From an uncultured Geobacteraceae bacterium (lineage in GTDB: Bacteria > Desulfobacterota > Desulfuromonadia > Geobacterales > CAIOGM01): a DNA stretch of 48,558 nucleotides. A program made the position numbers and the translations under genes. Each line of letters opens with the position of its first letter. Position 1 is the first letter of the stretch. The DNA lies in the NCBI GenBank assembly GCA_903902345.1, contig CAIUUR010000333.1:1-48558 (forward strand), in the 5' to 3' direction. Below, piece by piece: positions 27,831-36,144 of the stretch. The notes beneath the pieces are model-generated. The model searched no databases and was not told the origin of the DNA. It worked only from the letters and a program-made list of their open reading frames with translations.

Positions 27831-28293
27831 ACTGGTCAGGCCGGCAGAGAGTTTTCTACATCCTGGAACATTTCTGAAAAAGTTCATGTACTCCGATGAT
27901 AACGAACGTCAGTATGTACGGCAGGTGGCAAGGCTGGCTTTAAATCGCAAAACCCGGATACACCTGCTTGCCAACGAGGCCAACATTCCTTGTGGTTTTA
28001 CCGCCCTGTCCATCTCCCACCTGCTTGACCAATCCTGTCTTGTCGTAGATTACCTTTTCACTTCCAAAGAGCACCGGGGGATTTCATTTGACGACCTGGG
28101 CATGAAGATATCTGAGTAACTGGTCGACTTTGCCATCAATACGGCCAGAGAAATTAACGATCGGGCGCCCATACGCTACATTGCCCTGATGCCCGGTCAT
28201 GATAGGCTTATTTCGTTCTCTGGACGTTGGGGATTCAAGGACCTGGATAAGACCGGCTGGATGTTTCTGAGGCAGTCGGGTGAGGAGAACTGA
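27805..28293 (+). pseudogene. GNAT acetyltransferase gene broken by one stop codon
   Basis: Reading in one frame from TTG 27805 to TGA 28291 gives 162 sense positions with a single in-frame TAA at 28117-28119 after residue 104. Both halves look like one GNAT domain: LVVDYLFTSKEHRG before the stop, and LVDFAINTAREINDRAPIRY, WGFKDLDKTGWMFLRQ after it. A CAA to TAA change would explain it (ISEQLVDFAI). The length fits GNAT toxins of the TacT/AtaT type. The start is uncertain, since no good ribosome binding site precedes TTG. The truncated product lacks the cofactor-binding end and is probably inactive. Confidence 0.75.
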
Positions 28294-28302
28294 GGGCACA
28301 CC

Positions 28303-28335
28303 AAAAACCCCGCCGGAAATTCCGGAGGGGCTTTT
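28303..28335. terminator. Terminator between GNAT remnant and rpsT
   Basis: CCCC-g-CCGGAA-a-TTCCGG-a-GGGG flanked by A and T runs, on the 3' side of both rpsT (minus) and the GNAT remnant (plus). Confidence 0.85.
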
Positions 28336-28360
28336 GTCTATTCGCGACGGTCGTCCCGGT

Positions 28361-28624
28361 TCAGGCCAGGGAGTTTACCAGCCTGGTCAGACGGGAGACG
28401 TTACGGGATGCGGTGGAGCGGTGAATAACCCCCTTGGTGGCGGCGCCGTCAACAATGGGAATCGCTGCGGTGAGAGCTTCCTTGGCGGCGGCAACGTCCT
28501 TGGCAGCGGCGGCCTCTCTGACCCGTTTGATATAGGTCTTGAGGGTGGATTTGATATGGGTGTTACGCTCGTTTTTTTTCTGGTTTTGCTTGATCCGCTT
28601 GATTGCCGACTTATGATTTGCCAA
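28361..28624 (-). CDS. rpsT: 30S ribosomal protein S20
   Basis: An 87-residue, lysine-rich helical protein ([40 protein letters not shown]) of normal length. The start codon is TTG at 28624 with GGAGG upstream; in Escherichia coli rpsT also starts with UUG, which limits its translation. It stands alone behind its own promoter and before a terminator. Confidence 0.96.
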   Translation of the reverse strand: MANHKSAIKRIKQNQKKNERNTHIKSTLKTYIKRVREAAAAKDVAAAKEALTAAIPIVDGAATKGVIHRSTASRNVSRLTRLVNSLA

Positions 28625-28672
28625 AACTGCACCTCCAGGTAGGGGTAAAAGTAATTCGTTACGAAAGCAGAC

Positions 28673-28701
28673 TAATTATCACTAAACGGAAAGGGAGTCA
28701 A
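28673..28701 (-). promoter_or_regulatory. rpsT promoter
   Basis: On the minus strand TTGACT (28696-28701) and TAATTA (28673-28678) are 17 bp apart. Confidence 0.6.
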
Positions 28702-28743
28702 GGGAAAAACGTCCCGGCTCCTCTTTCAGCGCTGGAATGGCCA

Positions 28744-29058
28744 TCAGGGAATCTTCTCCGCCATGATCTCCTGAAGCTGCCGTGCGGTAATTCCGGAGAT
28801 CCTGATGACCTTGTGGCGGGAGCTCTCCCCCGTGACGATGACGACATCCTGTCGCCGGACCTTGAGGAGCTCGGCAAAGAGTTTTATGCACTGTTCGTTC
28901 GCCGCACCATCCACCGGGGGAGAGGTGAGCCGAATCTTCACCGCTCCGTTCACGATGCCGGTGACTCCGCACTTTGACGCCCGCGGCTGGACATGGACGG
29001 CAAAGGTGACACCGTCAGCGCTCTCCCTGACGGAGATCAACTCCAACGGTTCATTCAC
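28744..29058 (-). CDS. YggU family protein (DUF167/UPF0235)
   Basis: A 104-residue protein with the family core VQPRASK, KIRLTSPPVDGAANE and VVIVTGESSRHKVIRI. Small conserved protein of unknown function, commonly next to YggT as here. It overlaps the DivIVA-like gene by 8 nt, so it is the last gene of the operon. Confidence 0.93.
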   Translation of the reverse strand: MNEPLELISVRESADGVTFAVHVQPRASKCGVTGIVNGAVKIRLTSPPVDGAANEQCIKLFAELLKVRRQDVVIVTGESSRHKVIRISGITARQLQEIMAEKIP

Positions 29059-29500
29059 CGGTGGTGGCGAGCATCTTGCTATGGGAATCCAGGAGCGACT
29101 TGAACGTCGCCTCGAACTGCTGTTTCTGGCGGCGTAACTCCTGGATTTCGGCGCGCAATTCCACCAGTCGCGCCTCGGCGGTGGAGAGGAGCTTCTCCCC
29201 CTGCAGTTCCGCCTCGGTGATGATGAGGTTTGCCTCTTTCTGGGCGTTGCTTTTCATATCTTCGGTGATCCGGTGCGCGGCCAACATGGTCTCGCGAAGG
29301 GCCTTTTCCCGGCCGTTCATATCTTCCAACTCGGAGAGTGCTTTCCGGTTCTGCTCTTTCAGGTCGTTGTTCTCCCGGATGAGCTGTTCCATCTCCGAAC
29401 TGACCTGTTGGAGAAAACCGTCCACCTCGTCGGGATCGAGCCCTCCGAAGATCCTTCCCTTGAATTGTTGCTGTAGGATGTCCAGCGGAGTGATATTCAT
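29051..29500 (-). CDS. DivIVA-like coiled-coil protein
   Basis: A 149-residue protein. The N-terminus (TPLDILQQQFKGRIFGGLD, DEVDGFLQQVSSEME) is the membrane-binding DivIVA domain; the rest, to about residue 140, is one coiled coil. Such proteins mark curved membrane and help place division or wall-growth machinery. The ATG at 29500 has GGGAG upstream and overlaps the YggT stop as ATGA. The longer upstream frame overlaps YggT and is not used. Confidence 0.9.
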   Translation of the reverse strand: MNITPLDILQQQFKGRIFGGLDPDEVDGFLQQVSSEMEQLIRENNDLKEQNRKALSELEDMNGREKALRETMLAAHRITEDMKSNAQKEANLIITEAELQGEKLLSTAEARLVELRAEIQELRRQKQQFEATFKSLLDSHSKMLATTGE

Positions 29501-29814
29501 GGAAAGACTCCCGTGCCTGTCTTCAGCGACCAGGCCAGTCCGTAAACCGAGGTGACGGCGAACCGCTGCAAAAACTGGACGGCCAGGAGGACGACCAGCG
29601 GAGAAAGGTCGATCCCTCCCAGATCCGGCAGGAAGGAGCGAACCCGGTGTAGAACCGGCTCGGTGGCCCGATAGAGAAAGCTCACGATGGGATTGTACGG
29701 ATCGGGGTTGACCCACGAGATGATGGCCCGGCCGATGATGACGTAGGTATAGAGGGTCAGCAGGATATCGGTGATCTTGGCGAAGACAAGGAGCAGATTG
29801 GCGAGTAGGATCAT
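29497..29814 (-). CDS. YggT family membrane protein
   Basis: A 105-residue membrane protein with two hydrophobic segments (VFAKITDILLTLYTYVIIGR, LSPLVVLLAVQFLQRF) and the family motif AIISWVNPDPYNPIVSFLYR. YggT proteins are linked to cell shape and osmotic stress; the exact role is open. The start at 29814 has GAGGA upstream, better than the longer frame. Coupled to the DivIVA-like gene, the usual yggT-divIVA order. Confidence 0.92.
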   Translation of the reverse strand: MILLANLLLVFAKITDILLTLYTYVIIGRAIISWVNPDPYNPIVSFLYRATEPVLHRVRSFLPDLGGIDLSPLVVLLAVQFLQRFAVTSVYGLAWSLKTGTGVFP

Positions 29815-29894
29815 GGATTCCTCAAAATCGGTTACTGTTTTTTCATGCTTATACAGAAAAAGAGGTTCCCCTGTCAAGGAGGGAAACCATAACG

Positions 29895-30761
29895 TCAGGG
29901 TTGCCGTACCACCTTGAAGAGTGCTGAAAAATCTTCCTCGCCAAGACCCGCCTGTTTTGCCCCCTTGAAAAGCTCATTTACCGCCGCCGTGCAGGGGAGG
30001 GGCTGAACCATTTTATCACCCAGTTCCAGGGCGAGCCTGAGGTCTTTCTGCATATGTTTCAGCGGGAAGGCCGTGGTGTAGGAGTCTGCCATGATCCCCC
30101 CCCCTTTGAGCCGGAACAGGGGGTTGGCCAGGGCTCCCGCGTCCAGGACCTGAAGAATATCCGACACGTTGAGGTCCCCTTTTTCTCCCAGGGCAATCCC
30201 CTCACAGAGCGCCGCCATCATCCCCCCCATGATCATGTTTATCACGATCTTCATCCGGGCGCCGTTCCCCACCTCCCCCAGATAAAGGATCTTCTTTCCC
30301 AGCTTCTCCAGGGGGGGGAGCAGTTCATCGTAAAGGGTCCGGTCGCCGGCGGTGAGGATGATGAGCGTTCCCTCCTCTGCCGGTTTCTTGCTCCCCGAGA
30401 CCGGCGCCTCCAGGAAACGCCCCCCCCGGGCGGTCACTGCACAACTGATCTCCAGACTTGTCGTCGCATCCACGGTGGAAAAGTCCACATATCCCTTGCC
30501 TGTCGTTGTGGCTGAGAGAACTCCGTCGGCGCCGAAACAGACCTCCCGCGCCGCCGCCGGGTCGGCCAGCATGGCAAAGGTGATGTCGCACTCCGCCATG
30601 GCTGCGGCGGGGGAGATTGCCCGGCGTGCGCCCAGCTGCTCCAGTTCCTCCGTTTTCCCCGGGGAGCGGTTCCATACGGTTACCGGATACCCTGCTTTCA
30701 CCAGGTTGCGCGCCATTGCCGTCCCCATGATGCCGAGACCGAGAAAGCCGAACTGCTTCAT
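29895..30761 (-). CDS. Beta-hydroxyacid dehydrogenase, succinic semialdehyde reductase-like
   Basis: A 288-residue NAD(P)-dependent reductase. The Rossmann motif is FLGLGIMGTAMARNL, the substrate motif FLEAPVSGSKKPAEEGTL, and the catalytic Lys lies in GNGARMKIVINMIMGGMM. The residues after strand 2 (NRSPGKTEELEQLG) suggest NADP preference. Family members characterised in Geobacter reduce succinic semialdehyde and glyoxylate. AGGAGG stands before the ATG at 30761. It follows the DUF2400 gene by 11 nt. Confidence 0.88.
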   Translation of the reverse strand: MKQFGFLGLGIMGTAMARNLVKAGYPVTVWNRSPGKTEELEQLGARRAISPAAAMAECDITFAMLADPAAAREVCFGADGVLSATTTGKGYVDFSTVDATTSLEISCAVTARGGRFLEAPVSGSKKPAEEGTLIILTAGDRTLYDELLPPLEKLGKKILYLGEVGNGARMKIVINMIMGGMMAALCEGIALGEKGDLNVSDILQVLDAGALANPLFRLKGGGIMADSYTTAFPLKHMQKDLRLALELGDKMVQPLPCTAAVNELFKGAKQAGLGEEDFSALFKVVRQP

Positions 30762-30772
30762 TGTTAACCTCC

Positions 30773-31669
30773 TTATGTGGTGCGACTGCAGAGCGGAGCT
30801 ACGGCGCAATTGCTGCATACTTCGAGGTTTTTACCGTCACATCCCTGGGATATCCCCAGGTGGCAGAGGGAAAAATCATATTTTACCGGATCGTCCGGGT
30901 CAAATTCTCTCAGTCGGGCGGTAATCTCGCGGGCCATTTTCCAGTCGGCCTGATTTCTGCCGGTGAGACCCAGATAGCGGGCGATCCGGCGGATATGGAG
31001 GTCCACCGGAATGACCAGTTGTGAGGGGGAGATCCCTTTCCAGAGACCGAGGTCAATACCGTCATCGGGGCGGACGACCCACCGGAGAAACATACAGAGA
31101 CGTTTGCAGGCGCTCCCCGAGGCGGGAGAGGGGAAGAGGAAGGAAAAGTAAGAGTCGCGGGGAATCCCTGCCTCGCCCAGGAGGGGACCGTACTCCAGGC
31201 TGAGCACCTCTGCGCTGAAGGCCGTCAGGGATTCCGTAATGTCGGGGGCTGCCGGCAGGTGGTTACGACAGAAAAAAGCCTCAATACTTCCCGCCGTCTC
31301 CAGCATTCTTCGCAGCGCCAGGAGGAGGGCGCAGAGGTCCCGGGTGTCATTGAAACGGTGTTTGAACCCGGCAAAACGTCGCATTCCCTCTTCCGGGTCG
31401 AACCGCTCCACGTAACGGCGCGGAGATTGACCCATTTGGGAGAAGATGAAATCGAGACTCCTGAGGATGATCTTGACGTTCCCGTAGGCGAAGGATGCGG
31501 CGATGAGCGCGGCGATCTCACGATCCTCGCTCACGGTGAAACTCCGGCTGCGGGAGAGGGGGTCGTTACTCAGGTGATCCGTGGAGCGGGTCGCATAGAG
31601 GCTTTCCAGCAGAGGCTTTAGCCCCGGGGACGGTGTTGTGTGCTTTGGTGTGGAAGGGCGCGGAGACAT
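30773..31669 (-). CDS. TIGR02757 family protein (DUF2400)
   Basis: A 298-residue protein of the DUF2400 family, distantly related to HhH-GPD DNA glycosylases (DREIAALIAASFAYGNVKII; VIPVDLHIRRIARYLGLT). It ends with a four-cysteine cluster (CHLGISQGC...VCSNCAVAPLC), as in the iron-sulfur loop of endonuclease III-like proteins. A DNA-repair role is inferred, not shown. The start has no clear ribosome binding site. Confidence 0.88.
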   Translation of the reverse strand: MSPRPSTPKHTTPSPGLKPLLESLYATRSTDHLSNDPLSRSRSFTVSEDREIAALIAASFAYGNVKIILRSLDFIFSQMGQSPRRYVERFDPEEGMRRFAGFKHRFNDTRDLCALLLALRRMLETAGSIEAFFCRNHLPAAPDITESLTAFSAEVLSLEYGPLLGEAGIPRDSYFSFLFPSPASGSACKRLCMFLRWVVRPDDGIDLGLWKGISPSQLVIPVDLHIRRIARYLGLTGRNQADWKMAREITARLREFDPDDPVKYDFSLCHLGISQGCDGKNLEVCSNCAVAPLCSRTT

Positions 31670-31742
31670 GGTGGGAGTATACCCGGATATACGGGTATTG
31701 TAAAAAAAAACTTTGATAGGAGGGATTGCGCCCTAAGACGTC

Positions 31743-31771
31743 TTGCCAAGAGTTAAATTTCATTGTATTAG
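31743..31771 (+). promoter_or_regulatory. Promoter of cytidylate-kinase-like gene
   Basis: TTGCCA (31743-31748) and TATTAG (31766-31771) are 17 bp apart, leaving a leader of about 95 nt before 31872. Confidence 0.45.
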
Positions 31772-31871
31772 TTGTGGTGTTGAATTGCCAGCTTCGTGCA
31801 GTTGTACTTTTGCCACCTTTACACCGCCGTCCAGAGCAACTCTGCGGCATCCCTACCCAAGGAGGATCTCT

Positions 31872-32561
31872 ATGCCCGTGAATGTCCTTCCCCCGTCAGT
31901 TGAACAGAGGATGGGGGCTTTTAACGAAGTCATGCGACGAGCCAGGTTACTCAAGCCCGACACCCTTTCCAAACCGACCATTACCATCTCCCGTGAGTTC
32001 GGATGCGAGGCGTTTCCCGTAGCCGAAGAGTTGCTGCGGCTGGTCCAGGAGCGGACCGGAGAGCAGTGGGTCTTGGTGGACAAATCGCTCCTTACCGCCG
32101 TGGCCAAGGACCATCGTCTGGCGGAGGAGATTCTTCACGGACTGGGACAGAAGCCCGTCTGGCTGGACGAGATGTTTGCCACCCTTTCTCCCGGTTGGAA
32201 AAGTCAGGCGAGCTATTATGAACTGATCTGCAATGAAGTCGCGACCCTCGCCATGGCCGGTAACGCCATCTTCGTGGGAGGGGGAGCGGCAATTATTACC
32301 AAATTACTGAAAAATTGCAGTCACTTCCGTCTGGTGGCCGACGTGGAGTTCAAGATTCGCTCCATTGCCCGGCGGCTGGATATCCCCCGTCAGGACGCCG
32401 AGTTGCTCATCGTGGAAAAGCAGAAAGAGCGGGACCGGATTATCCGGACGTTGCTGGACGCCGATCACCATGACCCGCTTCACTATCACTTGTTGATTAA
32501 TAACGGCAAGGTCAAGAATCTGCGCATTGCCCGTACCATTGCCGATTTCGTCCTTTCCTGA
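31872..32561 (+). CDS. Cytidylate kinase-like family protein
   Basis: A 229-residue protein of the cytidylate-kinase-like family. TITISREFGCEAFPVAEELL replaces a typical P-loop start, AIFVGGGAAIITKLLKN fits the core, and the basic segment RSIARRLDIP corresponds to the lid. These proteins are common in Desulfuromonadales and probably bind nucleotides, but their substrate is unknown; true CMP kinases have a different N-terminus. The ATG follows AAGGAGG. An in-frame extension to 31743 runs through the promoter and is rejected. Confidence 0.8.
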   Translation: MPVNVLPPSVEQRMGAFNEVMRRARLLKPDTLSKPTITISREFGCEAFPVAEELLRLVQERTGEQWVLVDKSLLTAVAKDHRLAEEILHGLGQKPVWLDEMFATLSPGWKSQASYYELICNEVATLAMAGNAIFVGGGAAIITKLLKNCSHFRLVADVEFKIRSIARRLDIPRQDAELLIVEKQKERDRIIRTLLDADHHDPLHYHLLINNGKVKNLRIARTIADFVLS

Positions 32562-32578
32562 ACCACCCCTGACTCCGG

Positions 32579-32615
32579 CCGTGAATATCCCGGGAACCAC
32601 CCGGTCTGTTCACGG
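32579..32615. other. Hairpin after cytidylate-kinase-like gene
   Basis: Outer stem CCGTGAA/TTCACGG (32579-32585, 32609-32615) with an inner stem CCGGG/CCCGG. It lies 17 nt after the stop codon; there is no T run, so it may be a weak terminator or an mRNA end structure. Confidence 0.5.
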
Positions 32616-32673
32616 TCGGGCGGTTTCCGGGGGGAGCAGCACCCTCACCTCCTGACAACATCCTGTTTTCCTG

Positions 32674-32702
32674 TTGACTTTATCCCCCCAATGCTGTACA
32701 AA
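32674..32702 (+). promoter_or_regulatory. prs promoter
   Basis: TTGACT (32674-32679) and TACAAA (32697-32702) are 17 bp apart. About 80 nt of leader precede the start codon. Confidence 0.55.
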
Positions 32703-32789
32703 ATCTCTTTTCATGGGTGAGCCGGAGGTGGATACCGCTTCCGCGACCGACTCACGACCTGATGGCAGCCGAACGTACGAGGGACCTGT

Positions 32790-33734
32790 ATGCTTGACAA
32801 GATAAAGATCTTCTGCGGCAACTCAAATCCGCAACTGGCGCAGGAAATCTGCGATAAACTGGGCCTTCCCCTGTCGGAATCCCTGGTCCGGACCTTTTCC
32901 GACGGCGAGATTCGCGTGGAAATCTGTGAAAACGTCCGTGGCCGGGATGCGTACATCGTTCAGTCGACTTGTGCCCCCACCAACAATAACCTCATGGAGA
33001 TGCTGATCATGATGGATGCCCTCAAACGGGCCTCCGCAGCCAAGATCACCGCCGTTATCCCCTATTACGGTTATGCCCGTCAGGACAGGAAGGCCGCTCC
33101 CCGTACCCCCATCACCTCCAAGCTGGTGGCCGATCTGATTACCACCGCCGGGGCAGACCGGGTGGTGACCGTGGATCTCCATGCCGGGCAGATTCAGGGC
33201 TTCTTCAATATTCCGGTGGACAACCTCTATGCGGCTCCGGTGATCGTGGAGTATATCAAGAAAGAGTTCGACGGCCAGAATATTATTATGGTTTCTCCCG
33301 ATGCCGGGGGGACCGAGCGGGCCCGGGCCTTTGCCAAGCGGATCGGTTGCACGCTGGCAGTCATCGACAAGCGGCGAAGCGCCCCCAATGTGGCTGAGGT
33401 CATGCACGTCATCGGGGATGTCCGGGACAAAGTCTGCATCCTGCTGGATGACATGATCGATACGGCCGGCACCCTCACTCATGGCGCCAAGGCGCTGAAG
33501 CAGCACGGCGCCAGCAAAATCTACGCCTGCGCCACCCATGGCGTCCTTTCCGGGCCTGCCATAGAGCGGATCAATGACTCGGACATCACTCAGGTGGTGC
33601 TGACCAACACGATCCAGTTGGGTGACAAGGCCGAGCAGACCTCCAAGATCCGACTCCTCTCCGTGGCTCCGCTTCTCGCCGAGGCTATCCGGCGTATCCA
33701 TGAGGATGAATCGGTGAGCTCACTCTTCTTTTAA
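32790..33734 (+). CDS. prs: Ribose-phosphate pyrophosphokinase
   Basis: A 314-residue PRPP synthetase that feeds purine, pyrimidine, NAD, His and Trp synthesis. It has the ATP-loop residues [20 protein letters not shown], the Mg-binding [11 protein letters not shown], the flexible-loop Lys and Arg in DKRRSAPN, and the PRPP loop [12 protein letters not shown]. Length is standard. It leads a run of genes prs-rplY-pth-ychF on the same strand. Confidence 0.97.
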   Translation: MLDKIKIFCGNSNPQLAQEICDKLGLPLSESLVRTFSDGEIRVEICENVRGRDAYIVQSTCAPTNNNLMEMLIMMDALKRASAAKITAVIPYYGYARQDRKAAPRTPITSKLVADLITTAGADRVVTVDLHAGQIQGFFNIPVDNLYAAPVIVEYIKKEFDGQNIIMVSPDAGGTERARAFAKRIGCTLAVIDKRRSAPNVAEVMHVIGDVRDKVCILLDDMIDTAGTLTHGAKALKQHGASKIYACATHGVLSGPAIERINDSDITQVVLTNTIQLGDKAEQTSKIRLLSVAPLLAEAIRRIHEDESVSSLFF

Positions 33735-33814
33735 CCGGTATCCTTGCCGGCCACAATCCATCACCACGTACAGAGTATCTCGTAATAAACCATATTCAGA
33801 TCAGGGAGGCAGAC

Positions 33815-34387
33815 ATGTCGCAGCAGGTTCTCAGCATTGAACTCAGGGAAAAAGCGGGTAAAGGGGTGTGCCGTAAACTCAGAAGCGCCGGGAAGATTCC
33901 CGGTGTGGTCTACGGCAAGGGGATGGAGTCCACCTCCGTTACCATGAGCCCCAAGGAACTGAGCGCCGCCATAGCCGGGGAAGGGGGGGTTAATCGCCTC
34001 ATTACCTTGACGGGGGGTGGTTGCCTTGAAGGTCTTACGGTTATCGTCACCGATCTCCAGAAGGATTGCCTCAAAGGGACCCCAACCCATGCGGATCTGC
34101 TCAAGATCAACATGACTGAAAAGCTTCGGGTCACGGTTCCCATCGCTTTTGTGGGGACCTCCATCGGGGTCAAAACCGGCGGGCTTCTTGATCCGCTGAT
34201 GCATGAGCTGGAAGTTGAGTGCCTTCCCGGTAACATCCCCGAGCATATCGAAGTCATTGTGAGAAACCTTGCCGTGGGGGACTCCTTTCACGTTAGCGAT
34301 CTGGTCCTCCCCGAGGGAGTCAAGGTTATTGCTGAACCCAAGGCGTCACTGGTTACCGTCCTTCCCAAGCCGGGGAGTGCCGAGTAA
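33815..34387 (+). CDS. rplY: 50S ribosomal protein L25 (Ctc form)
   Basis: A 190-residue L25/TL5/Ctc protein: the N-terminal 5S rRNA-binding domain (LSIELREKAGKGVCRKLRSA, GKIPGVVYGKG) and the C-terminal TL5 domain (VTVPIAFVGTSIGVKTGG, LVLPEGVKVI). Long form as usual in this group. GGGAGG precedes the start. Together with pth it forms the usual pair. Confidence 0.95.
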   Translation: MSQQVLSIELREKAGKGVCRKLRSAGKIPGVVYGKGMESTSVTMSPKELSAAIAGEGGVNRLITLTGGGCLEGLTVIVTDLQKDCLKGTPTHADLLKINMTEKLRVTVPIAFVGTSIGVKTGGLLDPLMHELEVECLPGNIPEHIEVIVRNLAVGDSFHVSDLVLPEGVKVIAEPKASLVTVLPKPGSAE

Positions 34388-34405
34388 CAGGGGGGACGGC
34401 GGCAG

Positions 34406-34990
34406 ATGTCTGTTCATCTCATAGCCGGACTGGGGAACCCCGGTCCGGAGTACCATGAAACCCGCCATAACGCGGGTTTCATGGTTCTTGACCGCTTGGC
34501 CGATCTGGCGGGGATCTCCCTGAGCCGGAAAGGATTTTCGGGAATTGTCGGAGAAGGGGGTTGGCAGGGGGAGCGGTTGCTCCTCCTCAAGCCACTGACC
34601 TTCATGAATCTCTCGGGACGGTCGGTAGCGGCGGCACTTCGCTACTATAAGCTTTCCCCGGCGGAGCTTATTGTTATTCACGATGAGCTGGATATCCCCT
34701 TCGGACAGGCCAAGATCAAGGAGGGGGGGGGGCATGGCGGTCACAACGGTCTCCGCTCTCTCATGGCGGAACTGGGGAGCGGTGATTTTCTCCGGGTCCG
34801 GGTGGGTATCGGTCGTCCAGCCAAGGGTGACCCGGTAAAGTATGTGCTCGGCTCTTTCAGTCGGGACGAAAGCCCCCTTCTGCCGCGTCTCTGCGACGGT
34901 GTCTGCGATCTGCTGGGGGCTCTCCTGAGGGAAGGGGTTCCCAAGGCCATGAGCCTCTACAATCGCAAGGAGTTGACGCAGGGGCCGTAA
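34406..34990 (+). CDS. pth: Peptidyl-tRNA hydrolase
   Basis: A 194-residue enzyme that frees tRNA from stalled peptidyl-tRNA. Key residues: Asn in AGLGNPGPEY, catalytic His in TRHNAGFMVLD, Asp in IHDELDIPFG, and Asn in GGHNGLRS. Complete and normal in length. A purine-rich GGGGGGA lies upstream. Confidence 0.96.
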   Translation: MSVHLIAGLGNPGPEYHETRHNAGFMVLDRLADLAGISLSRKGFSGIVGEGGWQGERLLLLKPLTFMNLSGRSVAAALRYYKLSPAELIVIHDELDIPFGQAKIKEGGGHGGHNGLRSLMAELGSGDFLRVRVGIGRPAKGDPVKYVLGSFSRDESPLLPRLCDGVCDLLGALLREGVPKAMSLYNRKELTQGP

Positions 34991-35029
34991 CTCTCCATCC
35001 TTCCTCATACCCTAAAAGGATACACTATC

Positions 35030-36124
35030 ATGGGTTTCACCTGCGGTATCGTCGGCCTCCCCAACGTGGGGAAGTCCACCATTTTCAACGCTCTCACCTC
35101 CGCCGGCGCCGAAGCGGCCAACTACCCCTTTTGCACCATCGACCCCAACGTGGGAATCGTTCCGGTACCCGATCCCCGCATGGTGGAATTGGCGAAGATC
35201 GTTAATCCCCAACGGACCCTCCCCACCACCATCGAGTTTCTTGACATTGCCGGCCTCGTCAAGGGGGCCAGCCGTGGCGAGGGTCTGGGGAACAAGTTTC
35301 TGGGGCATATCCGCTCCGTGGACGCCATTGTTCACGTCGTTCGCTGTTTCGACGACCAGAATGTGGTTCACGTGGACGGGAGTGTCAACCCGGTGCGTGA
35401 TGTTGAGATCATTCAGACCGAACTGGCCCTGGCTGATCTGGATACGGTGGAGAAAAAACTGCAGCGGGCCGAGAAGCTTTCCCGAAGCGGTGACCGGAAA
35501 TTGAAGGATGAGGCCGATTTCTATGCACGGGTCAAGAACGCCCTGGAGTCGGGACTATCACCCCGGAATCTTGCGGTGGGTGACGACGAGTTGATCTGGC
35601 AACGTGACCTCCACCTTCTCACCGGCAAGCCGGTGCTCTATGTGGCCAACGTGGCGGAAGATGATCTGGAGGGGACTCATCCTTTCGTGGGGGAGCTTCG
35701 GGAGCTGGTGAGCCGTGAAAAGGGGGGGGTAGTTACCATCTGCGGGAAGATCGAGGCCGAGATCTCCGAGCTTGACGGGGAAGAAAAGCAGCTCTTTCTC
35801 CAGGAGATGGGGCTGGCTGAGTCGGGGCTGGATGCGCTCATCCGCGCCGGGTACGAACTGCTGGGGCTCATCACCTACTTCACTGCCGGGGTCAAGGAGG
35901 TTCGTGCCTGGACCATCCCCCGCGGGGCCAAGGCGCCTCAGGCCGCCGGGGTGATCCACACGGACTTCGAAAAAGGGTTCATTCGGGCTGAGGTCATCGC
36001 CTATGACAGCTACCTTAACGCCGGCGGGGAGTCAGGGGCCAAGGAGAAGGGGCTCATGCGGCTGGAAGGGAAGGAGTATGTCGTTCAGGATGGTGATGTC
36101 ATGCACTTCCGCTTCAATGTCTGA
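35030..36124 (+). CDS. ychF: Redox-regulated ATPase YchF
   Basis: A 364-residue Obg-family P-loop NTPase. G1 is GLPNVGKST, then [20 protein letters not shown], the coiled-coil insertion (near 130-200) and a TGS-like C-terminus ([20 protein letters not shown]). YchF binds ribosomes and hydrolyses ATP. AAAGGA precedes the ATG. Last gene of the prs run. Confidence 0.96.
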   Translation: MGFTCGIVGLPNVGKSTIFNALTSAGAEAANYPFCTIDPNVGIVPVPDPRMVELAKIVNPQRTLPTTIEFLDIAGLVKGASRGEGLGNKFLGHIRSVDAIVHVVRCFDDQNVVHVDGSVNPVRDVEIIQTELALADLDTVEKKLQRAEKLSRSGDRKLKDEADFYARVKNALESGLSPRNLAVGDDELIWQRDLHLLTGKPVLYVANVAEDDLEGTHPFVGELRELVSREKGGVVTICGKIEAEISELDGEEKQLFLQEMGLAESGLDALIRAGYELLGLITYFTAGVKEVRAWTIPRGAKAPQAAGVIHTDFEKGFIRAEVIAYDSYLNAGGESGAKEKGLMRLEGKEYVVQDGDVMHFRFNV

Positions 36125-36144
36125 TTACCTACGGGGATGGGCTG

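Noticed and set aside
27663-28293. Programmed frameshift at the C8 tract fusing the small ORF to the GNAT frame
   Set aside because: The GNAT frame has TAA codons at 27790 and TAG shortly after, upstream of 27805, so no fusion is possible.
31743-31871. N-terminal extension of the cytidylate-kinase-like protein with CISC/CSC motifs
   Set aside because: It would begin inside the -35 element and bypass the strong AAGGAGG site; the zinc-ribbon look is probably accidental.
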